Source of the DNA: Bacteroidia bacterium
GTDB taxonomy: Bacteria; Bacteroidota; Bacteroidia; B-17B0; Aurantibacillaceae
Direction: 5' to 3'
DNA length: 64,000 bases
Assembly (NCBI GenBank): GCA_016787705.1
Contig: JAEUTP010000002.1
Coordinates: 124,001-188,000, forward strand
The notes under the pieces are model-generated. The model was not told where the DNA came from, did not search any database, and was given only the letters and a program-made list of their open reading frames with translations. Made by a program: the position numbers and the translations under genes. The stretch's first letter is position 1; every line of letters starts with the position of its first letter. Below are positions 1-7,984 of the stretch, piece by piece.

Positions 1-571
1 TGCAATCCAGAAATTCTTTTACAATCTCTTCTGCTTTAGCGCAAGCAACCGGCAAGTGCTCGTTTAAGATAAACACATCAAACAGTTCTGCTGTTTTTAA
101 TTCTTTCTCTGCTTTTTCAACACGGCGGGCAATGCTTTCTTTACTATCGGTACTGCGTGAATGTAAACGCTCTTCTAATATTTTTATACTTGGAGGCATT
201 ACAAAAACAGCCAATGCATCGCTCTTAAACTGGTTTTTTAAATTTAAACCGCCTTCTACATCAATATCAAAAATAACGGCTTTGCCTTTTGCCCATATTT
301 TTTCCACTTCTGATTTTAAAGTGCCGTAATGTGTGCCCGCATACACCTCTTCCCACTCTAAAAATTCGTTATTGGCCACTTTTTGTTTGAATTCTTCTAC
401 CGACAGGTAATGGTAATCTTTTCCATTCTCTTCTACCCCACGTTTGGGGCGGCTGGTAGCCGAAATTGAGAACTCTATCTGATCAGGAAAGGTCTTTAAA
501 ATATGCCTCACCAGGGTGGTTTTACCTGAGCCGGATGGGGCTGAAAATATGATCATTTTGCCTTTAAGCAT
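1..571 (-). CDS. gmk: Guanylate kinase, 3' end cut by window edge
   Basis: Phosphorylates GMP to GDP with ATP in the cytosol (purine nucleotide supply). The gene reads leftwards from ATG at 571 and is still open at position 1, giving 190 codons; the family is usually about 190-205 residues, so only the last few codons can be missing. The N-terminus shows the P-loop IIFSAPSGSGKTT (residues 7-19). Further on are the GMP-binding segment SATSRPKRGVEENGKDYHYL, the FDIDVEGG stretch and an RRxEKAEKE lid helix, all typical of Gmk. Start choice: M1 (MLKGKM) fits the usual short lead-in before IIFSAPSG; M6 at 556 is the only close alternative. A TATCTTTG box lies 3 nt upstream of the ATG. Confidence 0.95.
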   Translation of the reverse strand, partial: MLKGKMIIFSAPSGSGKTTLVRHILKTFPDQIEFSISATSRPKRGVEENGKDYHYLSVEEFKQKVANNEFLEWEEVYAGTHYGTLKSEVEKIWAKGKAVIFDIDVEGGLNLKNQFKSDALAVFVMPPSIKILEERLHSRSTDSKESIARRVEKAEKELKTAELFDVFILNEHLPVACAKAEEIVKEFLDC

Positions 572-574
572 GTG

Positions 575-582
575 CAAAGATA
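575..582 (-). promoter_or_regulatory. Candidate -7 box (TATCTTTG) for gmk
   Basis: Exact match to the Bacteroidota -7 consensus TAnnTTTG, read on the minus strand and ending 3 nt before the gmk ATG. No TTG lies at the usual -33 distance. If it is used, the transcript would start at or next to the ATG. Confidence 0.35.
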
Positions 583-642
583 AAACAAATCGAGGGATTT
601 CATAAAAAACCCAGATTATTCAATAAGATTCGTTATGAGAAG

Positions 643-741
643 CGAAATACCAATAAAACAGTCACTTTCACGATTGAGGCATAGTAACCACTATGGTGAA
701 TGAGTGAAAGGGATAAAGCTCGCTGTTTTATTGGTATTTCG
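643..741. repeat. Long inverted repeat, about 99 bp, forming a branched hairpin
   Basis: Two perfect 19-nt arms (643-661 and 723-741) enclose 61 nt. Inside is a second short pairing (CTTTCAC at 665-671 with GTGAAAG at 704-710) and a central CATAGT-AACC-ACTATG hairpin. Outside the perfect arms the flanks (from about 626 and to about 757) still pair imperfectly. The element sits between divergent gmk and the barrel gene, and accounts for most of the 309-nt spacer 572-880. It has no ORF and no T-run, so it looks more like a MITE or REP-type element than a terminator. Only one copy is visible here. Confidence 0.7.
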
Positions 742-880
742 TTTCGTAATAGAATTTCTATGGGATAATCCGGGTTAAAGTTAAAATACCATAAAACATC
801 CTGCTATCATTACCTGTTACCATTGATAAAATAAAGCCATTTAAAACCCTAAAATTCTTGTAATTTTACAGTGCATTATC

Positions 881-3412
881 ATGAAAAAAATTTTATTTAC
901 AGGCCTTCTTTTTTTTAGTTTCTTAATAAAAGCGCAAGGCCCGCCGGGTGGCGGTGGCGCAAACAAAGACATGATGAAAGCCCTTAAGGATATTAAGGGC
1001 CGTGTGTATGGAAAAATAGTTGATGCTAAAACCAAAAAACCGGTAGAGTTTGCATCGGTAGTGGTGCTATGGTATAATAAAGACAGTCTTTTAGGGGGCT
1101 CTTTAACCCAGGAAAATGGCGATTTTGCTATTGAAGGTCTGCCGCCAATGGGTGGTTTTCGCTTTCGTGCCACACAAATTGGTTATAAAACTTATGAAAC
1201 CAAGATCTACATTCAAATGCCCAATAAGCTGGAACAAGACCTTGGTGATATAAAATTTGAAGTAGATGAAAAGTTATTAAAGGAAGTAGAAGTTACCACC
1301 GAAAAAAATACCGTACAAATGTCGATTGACAAACGTACGTACAATGTTGATAAAGATATTTCGGTAAGAGGCGGCACTGCGGCAGACGTTATGAAAAATG
1401 TACCGGGTGTTACCATGGATGCGGATGGTAACGCGCAGTTAAGGAACCAGAGCCCGACTATTTTTGTAGACGGCAGACCGACCAATATGACACTGGCTCA
1501 AATTCCGGCTGATCAAATTGACCGTGTAGAAGTGATCACCAACCCTTCGGTTAAATTTGATGCCAATACCACCGGTGGTATCTTAAACATTATTATGAAA
1601 AAGAATTTAAAACCCGGCTACAATGGTATGGTAATGGCCAATGCGGGCACGGGCGACCGGTACGGCGGCATGTTAATGCTGAATGTGAAGCAGGGCCGAT
1701 GGAACATGTCATCGATGTACTCGTTTAACCAGGCCATTAATAACACGTTGGGTTATACAAAACGTACGCAATTGGATAGTAGTGGAAATGCCGCAGGATA
1801 CTTTAACCAGGATAATAACACCAATTTTAAAAACCAGTTTCATTTTGGAAGATTGGGCATTGATTATAACATTAGCAACCGAAACACCATTACGCTAAAC
1901 GGAATGATAGTGGCCGGTGCTTTTGATACAGATGACAGACAGGTTTATGAGGTATTGGATAAAAATGCTAAAAAGATTTTATACGGCGGACGTTTAAATG
2001 AACAGAACGCTGGATTTCAAAATTATAATGCGCAAATTATTTATAAAAAAACCTATCCAAAAGCCGGTAAAGAATTAACCATGGATGGTAGTTTTAATTA
2101 TACCGATTCGCATAACGGTTACCTGTTTACCACAGATACGCATTTTGACCCGGATACTATTTCGTTACCAAAAGAGTATCAAAAAAATGTTGGTAAGAGT
2201 AATGCCAACCAATATACCTTTCAAATGGATTATGTGAACCCGATTAGTGAGACTAAAAAATTTGAGGCAGGTGTTAAACTATTCTACAAACAATCTTTAA
2301 GCGAGAACAATACATCTAACGCCACTTCTGTAAACGATCTTTATACCCGTGATAGCATTATGAGCAACCGTTATGTGATAGATGACATGGTAAACGCGGC
2401 TTATGTAAACTATAACAGTAAAACCTTTTGGGATATTTCGTACCAGGCGGGCTTGCGTTTTGAACACTCGTATTACAAAGGCAACATTACCGATAAAAAA
2501 CAAAGTTTTTCTTACAATTATCCATCTACAGCCGATGATATTTTAAAATCCTTGTTTCCCGGAATTTATTTTTCTAAAAAATTAAAAAAGAGCCAGGAAT
2601 TGCAATTGAATTTTAGCAGGAAGATCAGCAGGCCAAACTTTTTTCAGTTAATGCCGTTTGTGATGTTTGCCGATAAACAAAATTACCGTATTGGTAACCC
2701 GCAATTAAAACCTGAATTTAAAAACATTGCAGAAATAAATTATAACAAAACATTTAGTAAAGGCAATTATTTAGGCTCGGGTTATTTCCGTTACGAAGAG
2801 CAGCCTATTACAGATGTGGCTTATCCATCACAATTTGATCCAACTGTGTTAGTGAACACAACGGTAAATGGTAAGAACAGTGTGCGTTACGGCATGGAGC
2901 ACACGATAAAATACACCTTCTTTAAAAATTTAGATGCAACATTAAATGGCAATATTTTTTACATCTACATTAACGGCACGGTTGTGCAAGGCCAGCCCGA
3001 TGTAAAAGCAGAAGGTTATGCATATAATACCAAGGCCACTTTATCGTACCGTTTTCCAAAACAGTTAACGCTGCAGGTAAATGGTAATTACGAGTCGCCA
3101 CGCATTTTATTATTGGGTGCAAGTAACCCTGTTTATTCGATGGATGTAAGCTTAAATAAAATGATAGGCACAAAATGGATATTAAATGCCACATTGAGTG
3201 ATGCTTTTAATACACGCAGAATGGGCGCGCATTACGAAACACCGTATTATATACAAGATCTTTCGCGAAGAAGAGAAGCGCGTTTTGTGAAATTTACCGT
3301 AACGTACTTATTCGGAAAAATGGATGCTTCTATTTTTAAACGCGGTAAACAATTAAAAGGCTTAGGCGACCAGAACCAGGGCAACCAGGATGGTTTGGAT
3401 TTTGGAAAATAA
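881..3412 (+). CDS. TonB-receptor-like outer membrane beta-barrel protein
   Basis: Predicted outer-membrane protein of 843 aa. It has a Sec signal peptide (residues 1-18, ending IKAQG) and a Gly/Pro-rich linker. A carboxypeptidase-regulatory-like beta-sandwich follows (about 38-125, starting GRVYGKIVDAKTKKPVEFA), then a TonB-plug-like domain (about 150-235, with DVMKNVPGV, FVDGRPTNM and RVEVITNPS), and a long barrel of the OMP_b-brl_3 type to the C-terminus. This layout is usual for SusC/TonB-dependent-like receptors of Bacteroidota, but the family is shorter than true SusC proteins and its substrate cannot be read from sequence. No SusD partner is adjacent. folB follows 2 nt after the stop. 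Confidence 0.88.
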   Translation: MKKILFTGLLFFSFLIKAQGPPGGGGANKDMMKALKDIKGRVYGKIVDAKTKKPVEFASVVVLWYNKDSLLGGSLTQENGDFAIEGLPPMGGFRFRATQIGYKTYETKIYIQMPNKLEQDLGDIKFEVDEKLLKEVEVTTEKNTVQMSIDKRTYNVDKDISVRGGTAADVMKNVPGVTMDADGNAQLRNQSPTIFVDGRPTNMTLAQIPADQIDRVEVITNPSVKFDANTTGGILNIIMKKNLKPGYNGMVMANAGTGDRYGGMLMLNVKQGRWNMSSMYSFNQAINNTLGYTKRTQLDSSGNAAGYFNQDNNTNFKNQFHFGRLGIDYNISNRNTITLNGMIVAGAFDTDDRQVYEVLDKNAKKILYGGRLNEQNAGFQNYNAQIIYKKTYPKAGKELTMDGSFNYTDSHNGYLFTTDTHFDPDTISLPKEYQKNVGKSNANQYTFQMDYVNPISETKKFEAGVKLFYKQSLSENNTSNATSVNDLYTRDSIMSNRYVIDDMVNAAYVNYNSKTFWDISYQAGLRFEHSYYKGNITDKKQSFSYNYPSTADDILKSLFPGIYFSKKLKKSQELQLNFSRKISRPNFFQLMPFVMFADKQNYRIGNPQLKPEFKNIAEINYNKTFSKGNYLGSGYFRYEEQPITDVAYPSQFDPTVLVNTTVNGKNSVRYGMEHTIKYTFFKNLDATLNGNIFYIYINGTVVQGQPDVKAEGYAYNTKATLSYRFPKQLTLQVNGNYESPRILLLGASNPVYSMDVSLNKMIGTKWILNATLSDAFNTRRMGAHYETPYYIQDLSRRREARFVKFTVTYLFGKMDASIFKRGKQLKGLGDQNQGNQDGLDFGK

Positions 3413-3414
3413 TT

Positions 3415-3768
3415 ATGACACACGAGATACATATTGAAGGAATAAAATTATACGCTTACCACGGTTGCTTGGAAGAAGAAGCACGCATTGGTGCCAATTA
3501 TATTGTGGATGTTTACATGACCACTGATTTTACTGAGGCAGCTATAACCGACGACCTTACAAAAACTTTGGATTACTGCACTGTTTACGAAATAAGCAAA
3601 GCAGAAATGGCCATAAGAAGTAAATTAATTGAACAGGTTTGCGACAGGATCTTTAAACGCATTAAAGCCGAATTTAAAACATTAAAAACACTGGAGGTAA
3701 AAGTTACCAAGCTGTTACCACCTATGAATGGTGATGTGGCCAGCACGAGTGTGGTAATAAAGGATTAA
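3415..3768 (+). CDS. folB: Dihydroneopterin aldolase
   Basis: Cytosolic folate-pathway enzyme (117 aa, normal family length) that cleaves 7,8-dihydroneopterin to 6-hydroxymethyl-dihydropterin and glycolaldehyde. Visible hallmarks are AYHGCLEEE near residues 14-22 (Glu22 matches the conserved active-site Glu), TLDYCTVYEI (51-60), the LIEQVCDRI helix (71-79) and VTKLLPPMNGD with Lys99 at the position of the catalytic Lys. The ATG comes 2 nt after the barrel gene stop, so it may be co-transcribed with it. A pterin dehydratase follows after 112 nt, a local cluster of pterin genes. Confidence 0.93.
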   Translation: MTHEIHIEGIKLYAYHGCLEEEARIGANYIVDVYMTTDFTEAAITDDLTKTLDYCTVYEISKAEMAIRSKLIEQVCDRIFKRIKAEFKTLKTLEVKVTKLLPPMNGDVASTSVVIKD

Positions 3769-3868
3769 CAGAATGGAAAAGGTAAAATGGAAGATGGAAA
3801 ATGTTATAATACTTCGAAAACTTTCTAAACCTTCAAACTTTCTAAACTTTTTACTTGTATATAAATCG

Positions 3869-3876
3869 TATCTTTA
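3869..3876 (+). promoter_or_regulatory. Candidate -7 box (TATCTTTA) abutting the phhB GTG
   Basis: Seven of eight positions match TAnnTTTG, with A in place of the last G. It ends 4 nt before the only possible start codon of phhB, so a transcript from it would be leaderless or nearly so. No TTG is at the -33 distance. Confidence 0.3.
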
Positions 3877-3880
3877 AACT

Positions 3881-4177
3881 GTGAGACCAAAGGCATATAC
3901 ACAAGAAGAAATTAAAACTGCATTTTCTGAATTAAAGGATTGGAAACTGAATGCCAATTCTATTTCAAAAGAAATTACATTTAAAAATTTTGTACAGGCT
4001 TTTGGATTTATGACACAGGTAGCTTTAGAAGCCGAAAAACTGGACCATCACCCCAACTGGGAAAATGTTTATAACAAAGTTACAATTACATTAAGTACAC
4101 ACGATGCCGGCGGCTTAACCGAGCTTGACTTTAAACTGGCAAAAAAAATAAATAAAATTTTAGAGAATGGATTTTGA
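3881..4177 (+). CDS. phhB: Pterin-4a-carbinolamine dehydratase (4a-hydroxytetrahydrobiopterin dehydratase)
   Basis: A 98-aa PCD/DCoH-family protein that dehydrates 4a-hydroxy-tetrahydropterin, normally recycling the cofactor of aromatic amino-acid hydroxylases. The family signature is clear: [16 protein letters not shown] (residues 52-67) with the catalytic His pair, then [11 protein letters not shown] (75-85). The start is GTG at 3881. It lies 3 nt after an in-frame TAA, so no upstream start is possible, and the next Met (residue 48) is inside the domain. A TATCTTTA box ends 4 nt before the GTG. No Phe hydroxylase is in the window, so the true substrate is not shown. The gene overlaps thiL by 11 nt. 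Confidence 0.92.
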   Translation: MRPKAYTQEEIKTAFSELKDWKLNANSISKEITFKNFVQAFGFMTQVALEAEKLDHHPNWENVYNKVTITLSTHDAGGLTELDFKLAKKINKILENGF

Positions 4178-5213
4178 TAATACAGGAGACACCGAACTTT
4201 CGGAACTAGGCGAGTTTGGTTTAATTAAACATTTAACACAGCATATTGAGCTTAAGCAGGATTCAACCATTAAAGGCGTTGGCGATGATGCTGCCGTAAT
4301 AAATAACGGCAAACTGGAAACAGTTATAACAACCGATATGCTTGTAGAAGGCGTGCACTTTGATTTGACCTATGTGCCTTTAAAACATTTAGGTTATAAA
4401 AGCGTAGTGGTTAACCTTAGCGATATTTATGCGATGAATGCCGAGCCAAGACAGATAGTGGTTTCTATTGCCATCTCTAACCGTTTTAAGCTGGCCGCTT
4501 TAGAAGAATTGTATGCAGGTATGTTAATGGCCTGCAAAAAATACAATGTAGATTTGGTTGGTGGCGATACAACAAGCAGCTTAACCGGTTTGGTAATTAG
4601 TATTACTGCTATTGGCGCTGCTAAAAAAGAAGAACTGGTTTACCGCAACGGTGCGCAGGAAGGCAATTTATTATGCGTGAGTGGCGACCTGGGCGGCGCT
4701 TATATGGGTTTACAGATATTAGAAAGAGAAAAAGCCATCTTTAAAGAAAACCCGAAATTGCAACCTGACCTTGAAGGCAAAGATTATATTTTAGAACGCC
4801 AGTTAAAACCAGAAGCAAGAAAAGATATTTTTGAATTATTTAAAAAATTAAAACTGCAACCAACATCCATGATAGATGTAAGTGACGGTTTATCATCAGA
4901 GATCTTACATTTATGTACACAATCAAACGTTGGTGTTGAGTTGTACGAAGAAAAAATACCTATTGATCCTTTAACTTACGATACCGCCTTTGAATTTAAT
5001 TTAGATCCTACCCTATGCGTTTTAAGCGGTGGCGAAGATTACGAATTATTATTTACCATTGATCTTGGCGATTATGAAAAAGTAAAAAACTTACCCGACT
5101 TTACTATTATTGGCCATATTACCAACGAAGCAAAAGGCAGGGTAATGGTTGCCCGTGCCGGATCGGTACACGATTTAAAAGCACAAGGCTGGAATGCTTT
5201 GTTGAAGAAGTAG
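4167..5213 (+). CDS. thiL: Thiamine-monophosphate kinase
   Basis: ATP-dependent kinase that makes thiamine diphosphate from thiamine monophosphate; 348 aa, slightly longer than the E. coli enzyme. It belongs to the AIR-synthase/PurM-like ATPase superfamily. Visible signatures: GEFGLIKHL at the start, GVGDDAAVI (about 37-45), [11 protein letters not shown] (about 55-65), [12 protein letters not shown] (about 87-98), VGGDTTSS (about 133-140), SGDLGGAY and [11 protein letters not shown], and C-terminal [11 protein letters not shown]. The first 12 residues before LGEFGLI are an acidic lead-in. The start overlaps the end of phhB by 11 nt, suggesting translational coupling. Confidence 0.95.
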   Translation: MDFDNTGDTELSELGEFGLIKHLTQHIELKQDSTIKGVGDDAAVINNGKLETVITTDMLVEGVHFDLTYVPLKHLGYKSVVVNLSDIYAMNAEPRQIVVSIAISNRFKLAALEELYAGMLMACKKYNVDLVGGDTTSSLTGLVISITAIGAAKKEELVYRNGAQEGNLLCVSGDLGGAYMGLQILEREKAIFKENPKLQPDLEGKDYILERQLKPEARKDIFELFKKLKLQPTSMIDVSDGLSSEILHLCTQSNVGVELYEEKIPIDPLTYDTAFEFNLDPTLCVLSGGEDYELLFTIDLGDYEKVKNLPDFTIIGHITNEAKGRVMVARAGSVHDLKAQGWNALLKK

Positions 5214-5272
5214 CATTTTGTAGTTTCTGAATAAACTTTTATTTTTCTTTATCATTCAGGCGTCACTTTTTT
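5214..5272 (+). repeat. Direct repeat, copy 1 (about 57 nt)
   Basis: Begins at the thiL stop and contains TTTCTGAAT, TTTTATTTTTCTTT and CAGGCGTCACTTTTT. The same order, with few differences, recurs at 5791-5847. It is followed by a hairpin with perfect 10-nt arms (5294-5303 and 5310-5319, loop CTTGAC). The two copies bracket the non-coding block between thiL and the truncated S9 peptidase gene. Confidence 0.7.
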
Positions 5273-5324
5273 CCTAATACACATTTCCTTCCTTCAACTT
5301 TTTCTTGACAAAAAGTTGAGCAAA

Positions 5325-5342
5325 TCCCGATAGCTATCGGGA
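5325..5342. repeat. 18-bp perfect palindrome TCCCGATAGCTATCGGGA
   Basis: Perfectly self-complementary. From memory (not checked), palindromes with the core CCCGATAGCTATCGGG are widespread in intergenic DNA of several Bacteroidota. Only one copy was noticed in this window. Confidence 0.7.
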
Positions 5343-5554
5343 CAAGGCTCCATAAAATTAAACTAAAATCTTTTGTGTCTTTAAGCTGAAGTCATGAACT
5401 CGGACCAGAGATAAATTTCGAGTGTCCTCAAACAGTATGGCTTCCTCGCGCAAGCCCCATAAAAAAGTCGCCAGGAAAATACTACGCGCTTATTTTGCGA
5501 AGCCTTTTTTATTCACACCTTTAAAGCCACAAAGATTTTTAAGGTTTAATTTTA

Positions 5555-5695
5555 TGAGGCCAACACACTTGGTTTGCTTGCGCGGACAGATTTAGTTTAT
5601 GTATTTAAAATCTGTGACAAAACTTAAAGCACAAATCCTACGGAATTTATTTGAGGCCAAACGCATTGTGTGCCTACGCTACGCGGATTAGTTTT
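5555..5695. repeat. Imperfect tandem pair of about 43-nt units
   Basis: Unit A (5555-5597) and unit B (5652-5695) both start TGAGGCCAA and both end in GCGGA followed by an A/T-rich AGATTTAGTTT or TTAGTTTT stretch, with diverged middles. With the flanking direct repeats they fill the 836-nt gap 5214-6049, in which I see no protein-coding ORF. Confidence 0.5.
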
Positions 5696-5790
5696 GGAAT
5701 AATTTAGCAGCTATGCAAAGACCGAAACGAAAACCCAAACATCTGCACGACTACTCTCAAAAATCAATATAGAAAATTAAAAGTAAATTG

Positions 5791-5863
5791 CATTTATAGT
5801 TTCTGAATCGGTTTTATTTTTCTTTGTCACTCAGGCGTCACTTTTTGTCTTGATACAAAAAGT
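5791..5863 (+). repeat. Direct repeat, copy 2, with hairpin
   Basis: Counterpart of 5214-5272, about 577 nt downstream. It runs into a hairpin with perfect 9-nt arms (5840-5848 and 5855-5863) and loop CTTGAT, matching the hairpin after copy 1 in position and loop. Beyond it, short inverted pairs continue (AATCAAGG with CCTTGATT; GCCCGC with GCGGGC) up to about 5985. The element is non-coding and probably belongs to an interspersed repeat family. Confidence 0.65.
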
Positions 5864-6049
5864 AACCAAAAAAATCAAGGCTACAAATAAATTCCTTGAT
5901 TTGTAGTTTTAGATTTTTCTTTCGTCGCCCGCAAACTCGCTACATTAGAAAGATACTTTGCGAGTAGCTCAAACAACGCGGGCTCAAGATAATTTTAATA
6001 CAACAATAACGCTTAAAAACAAAAAGCTATTTATGTAGATTACAAAGGA

Positions 6050-7774
6050 ATGATGAATATTTTTGTACGTAAAGCGACAGACACTATTGCTTTACGTATT
6101 ACCAATGACACATTGCGCAGTATTGGTAGCTATTTCTGGAAAGGAGACAGGATTGTTTATGGACAGGATATTGCTGGTGATGAGAATTACCAATTATATT
6201 CAGTTAAGGCTGATGGTAGTCAATTTAAAGCGCTGACACCGTTCACTGGTGTTCACACAAATGTGATTGATGGGCTTACAGATATACCAAACAATGATAA
6301 AAATATTATTGTAGGCATTAACAAGCGAGCAAGAGATTGTGACGACCCATATCTTCTGAATATTGAAACAGGAGAACTTAAACTATTATACAACAACAAT
6401 GAGAATTATGACACATGGGTGATTGACAACGCAGGCGTTATAAGATTCGCCTCTAAGCCTGATGGTATAAATACTTCTTTAGCTTATCGAAAAAACGATA
6501 ATGAAAAATTCACTCCATTGGTTACAATACCCTTCGAAGACCAATTCACTGTTTGTTCTTTTGACAAAGACAACAAGAATATGTATGTTTTAAGCAACAT
6601 TGGAAGGGACAAAGTGACTCTTGTTGAATACGATCCCTCAACCAAAAATGAGGTGAAGGAATTATACAGCAATAAAGATTATGACCTTGAAAAAATATTT
6701 TATGATCGAAAGATGAAGGCGTTAGTATCTGTAACATGGACAGGGGAAAAAAAGGAAACCCATTATTTTGACAATCAATGGGAGAAAATTCAACAAGGGC
6801 TTGACGAAAAATTTGAAGGTTACAAAGCTATTATTGTTGGTTATGATGATGCGCGAACAAAAGCCATTACTTTAACTTACAATGATCGTGCGTGGCCAAA
6901 GTTTTACTTATACGACTTCAACACCAAAGAAGTAATGGAAGCTGCAAATCCTTATCCATGGTGTAATGAAAAGGAAATGAGCCATACAAAACCAATTACC
7001 TATACAACAAGAGATGGATTAACTATACATGGATACCTGACATTACCAATTGGTATCGAACCACAGAAATTACCCGTTGTTGTAAATCCACATGGGGGTC
7101 CATGGAATAGAGATGAATGGGGTATCAACCCTGAAGTACAATTTTTGGCAAATCGTGGTTATGCGGTTTTACAAATGGACTACAGAGGAAGTACGGGTTA
7201 TGGCAAAAAATTTTATGAGACAGGCTTTAAACAATGGGGAAAGAAAATGCAGGATGATATTACAGATGGTGTTGAGTGGTTGAAAAAAGAAGGTATTGCT
7301 GACCCAAAACGAATTGCAATTTATGGCAGCAGTTTTGGTGGTAATGCTGCATTGTTCGGTGTTACTTCAACACCTGACCTTTACGCAGCAGGTATTGCAG
7401 ACGTTGCTGCAAGTAACATGTTTACTTTTATAAAATCTTTAGCGCCTGAATGGGGACCTTACATCAAACAGTTCTATCAAATGGTTGGCGACCCGAGTGA
7501 TCCAAAAGATAGCATTATGTTAGCTGAAATTTCGCCCTTATTTCATGTTGACAAAATTAAAGCTCCTTTGTTTATTTCATGCGGTGCCAACGACCCAAGA
7601 GTTAATAGAGCTGAAAGTGACCAATTGGTTGCAGCTTTAAAAAAACAAGGTGTTGTTGTAGAATACATGGTGAAAGATGACGAAGGGCATGGTTTCAGTA
7701 ATCAGGAAAACCAGTTTGACTTTTACGAAACCATGGAAAAGTTTTTAGACAAGCATGTAAAAAACAAAAAGTAA
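6050..7774 (+). CDS. S9 family (prolyl-oligopeptidase type) serine peptidase, N-terminally truncated
   Basis: 574 aa. Residues 1 to about 310 are the beta-propeller part (starting FVRKATDTIALRITND, then GDENYQLYSV). The C-terminal alpha/beta-hydrolase domain is complete: Ser428 in YGSSFGG, Asp515 in GANDPRV and His547 in DEGHGF form the expected triad. Full-length relatives are about 620-690 aa with a signal peptide and an SPDG-type first blade. Those parts are absent. The frame still reads family-like residues upstream of the ATG (AIYVDYKG from 6026) until an in-frame TAA at 6014, where the repeat block begins. The 5' end therefore seems lost, and without an export signal the product, if made, would be cytosolic. 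Possibly a decaying gene. Confidence 0.8.
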   Translation: MMNIFVRKATDTIALRITNDTLRSIGSYFWKGDRIVYGQDIAGDENYQLYSVKADGSQFKALTPFTGVHTNVIDGLTDIPNNDKNIIVGINKRARDCDDPYLLNIETGELKLLYNNNENYDTWVIDNAGVIRFASKPDGINTSLAYRKNDNEKFTPLVTIPFEDQFTVCSFDKDNKNMYVLSNIGRDKVTLVEYDPSTKNEVKELYSNKDYDLEKIFYDRKMKALVSVTWTGEKKETHYFDNQWEKIQQGLDEKFEGYKAIIVGYDDARTKAITLTYNDRAWPKFYLYDFNTKEVMEAANPYPWCNEKEMSHTKPITYTTRDGLTIHGYLTLPIGIEPQKLPVVVNPHGGPWNRDEWGINPEVQFLANRGYAVLQMDYRGSTGYGKKFYETGFKQWGKKMQDDITDGVEWLKKEGIADPKRIAIYGSSFGGNAALFGVTSTPDLYAAGIADVAASNMFTFIKSLAPEWGPYIKQFYQMVGDPSDPKDSIMLAEISPLFHVDKIKAPLFISCGANDPRVNRAESDQLVAALKKQGVVVEYMVKDDEGHGFSNQENQFDFYETMEKFLDKHVKNKK

Positions 7775-7825
7775 AGCAGACACCGAAAGCAAGATGTATC
7801 AAGCTACTTTCTCGTGACTTTAACT

Positions 7826-7870
7826 GAGCCAATAACTAACGACAATACAAAACATCAACAGTTATTGCTC
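7826..7870. repeat. Inverted repeat between S9 peptidase and serine hydrolase genes
   Basis: GAGCCAATAACT (7826-7837) pairs with AGTTATTGCTC (7860-7870) with one bulged base. It lies in the 210-nt spacer between convergent genes. It could serve as a transcript-end hairpin, though no T-run follows on either strand. Confidence 0.45.
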
Positions 7871-7984
7871 ACATAAACTTTACATATTGTTAAACCGTAA
7901 CATTGTATCTTTATTTCAACATTTCGGTAGACAACGGTTCCAAAACGGCCGAAATTCAATTTTTTTTCGTTCGTTGACAAAATC

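Noticed and set aside
841..1173. Minus-strand ORF of 110 codons opposite the barrel gene
   Set aside because: Fully inside a well-supported gene on the other strand and without protein-like features.
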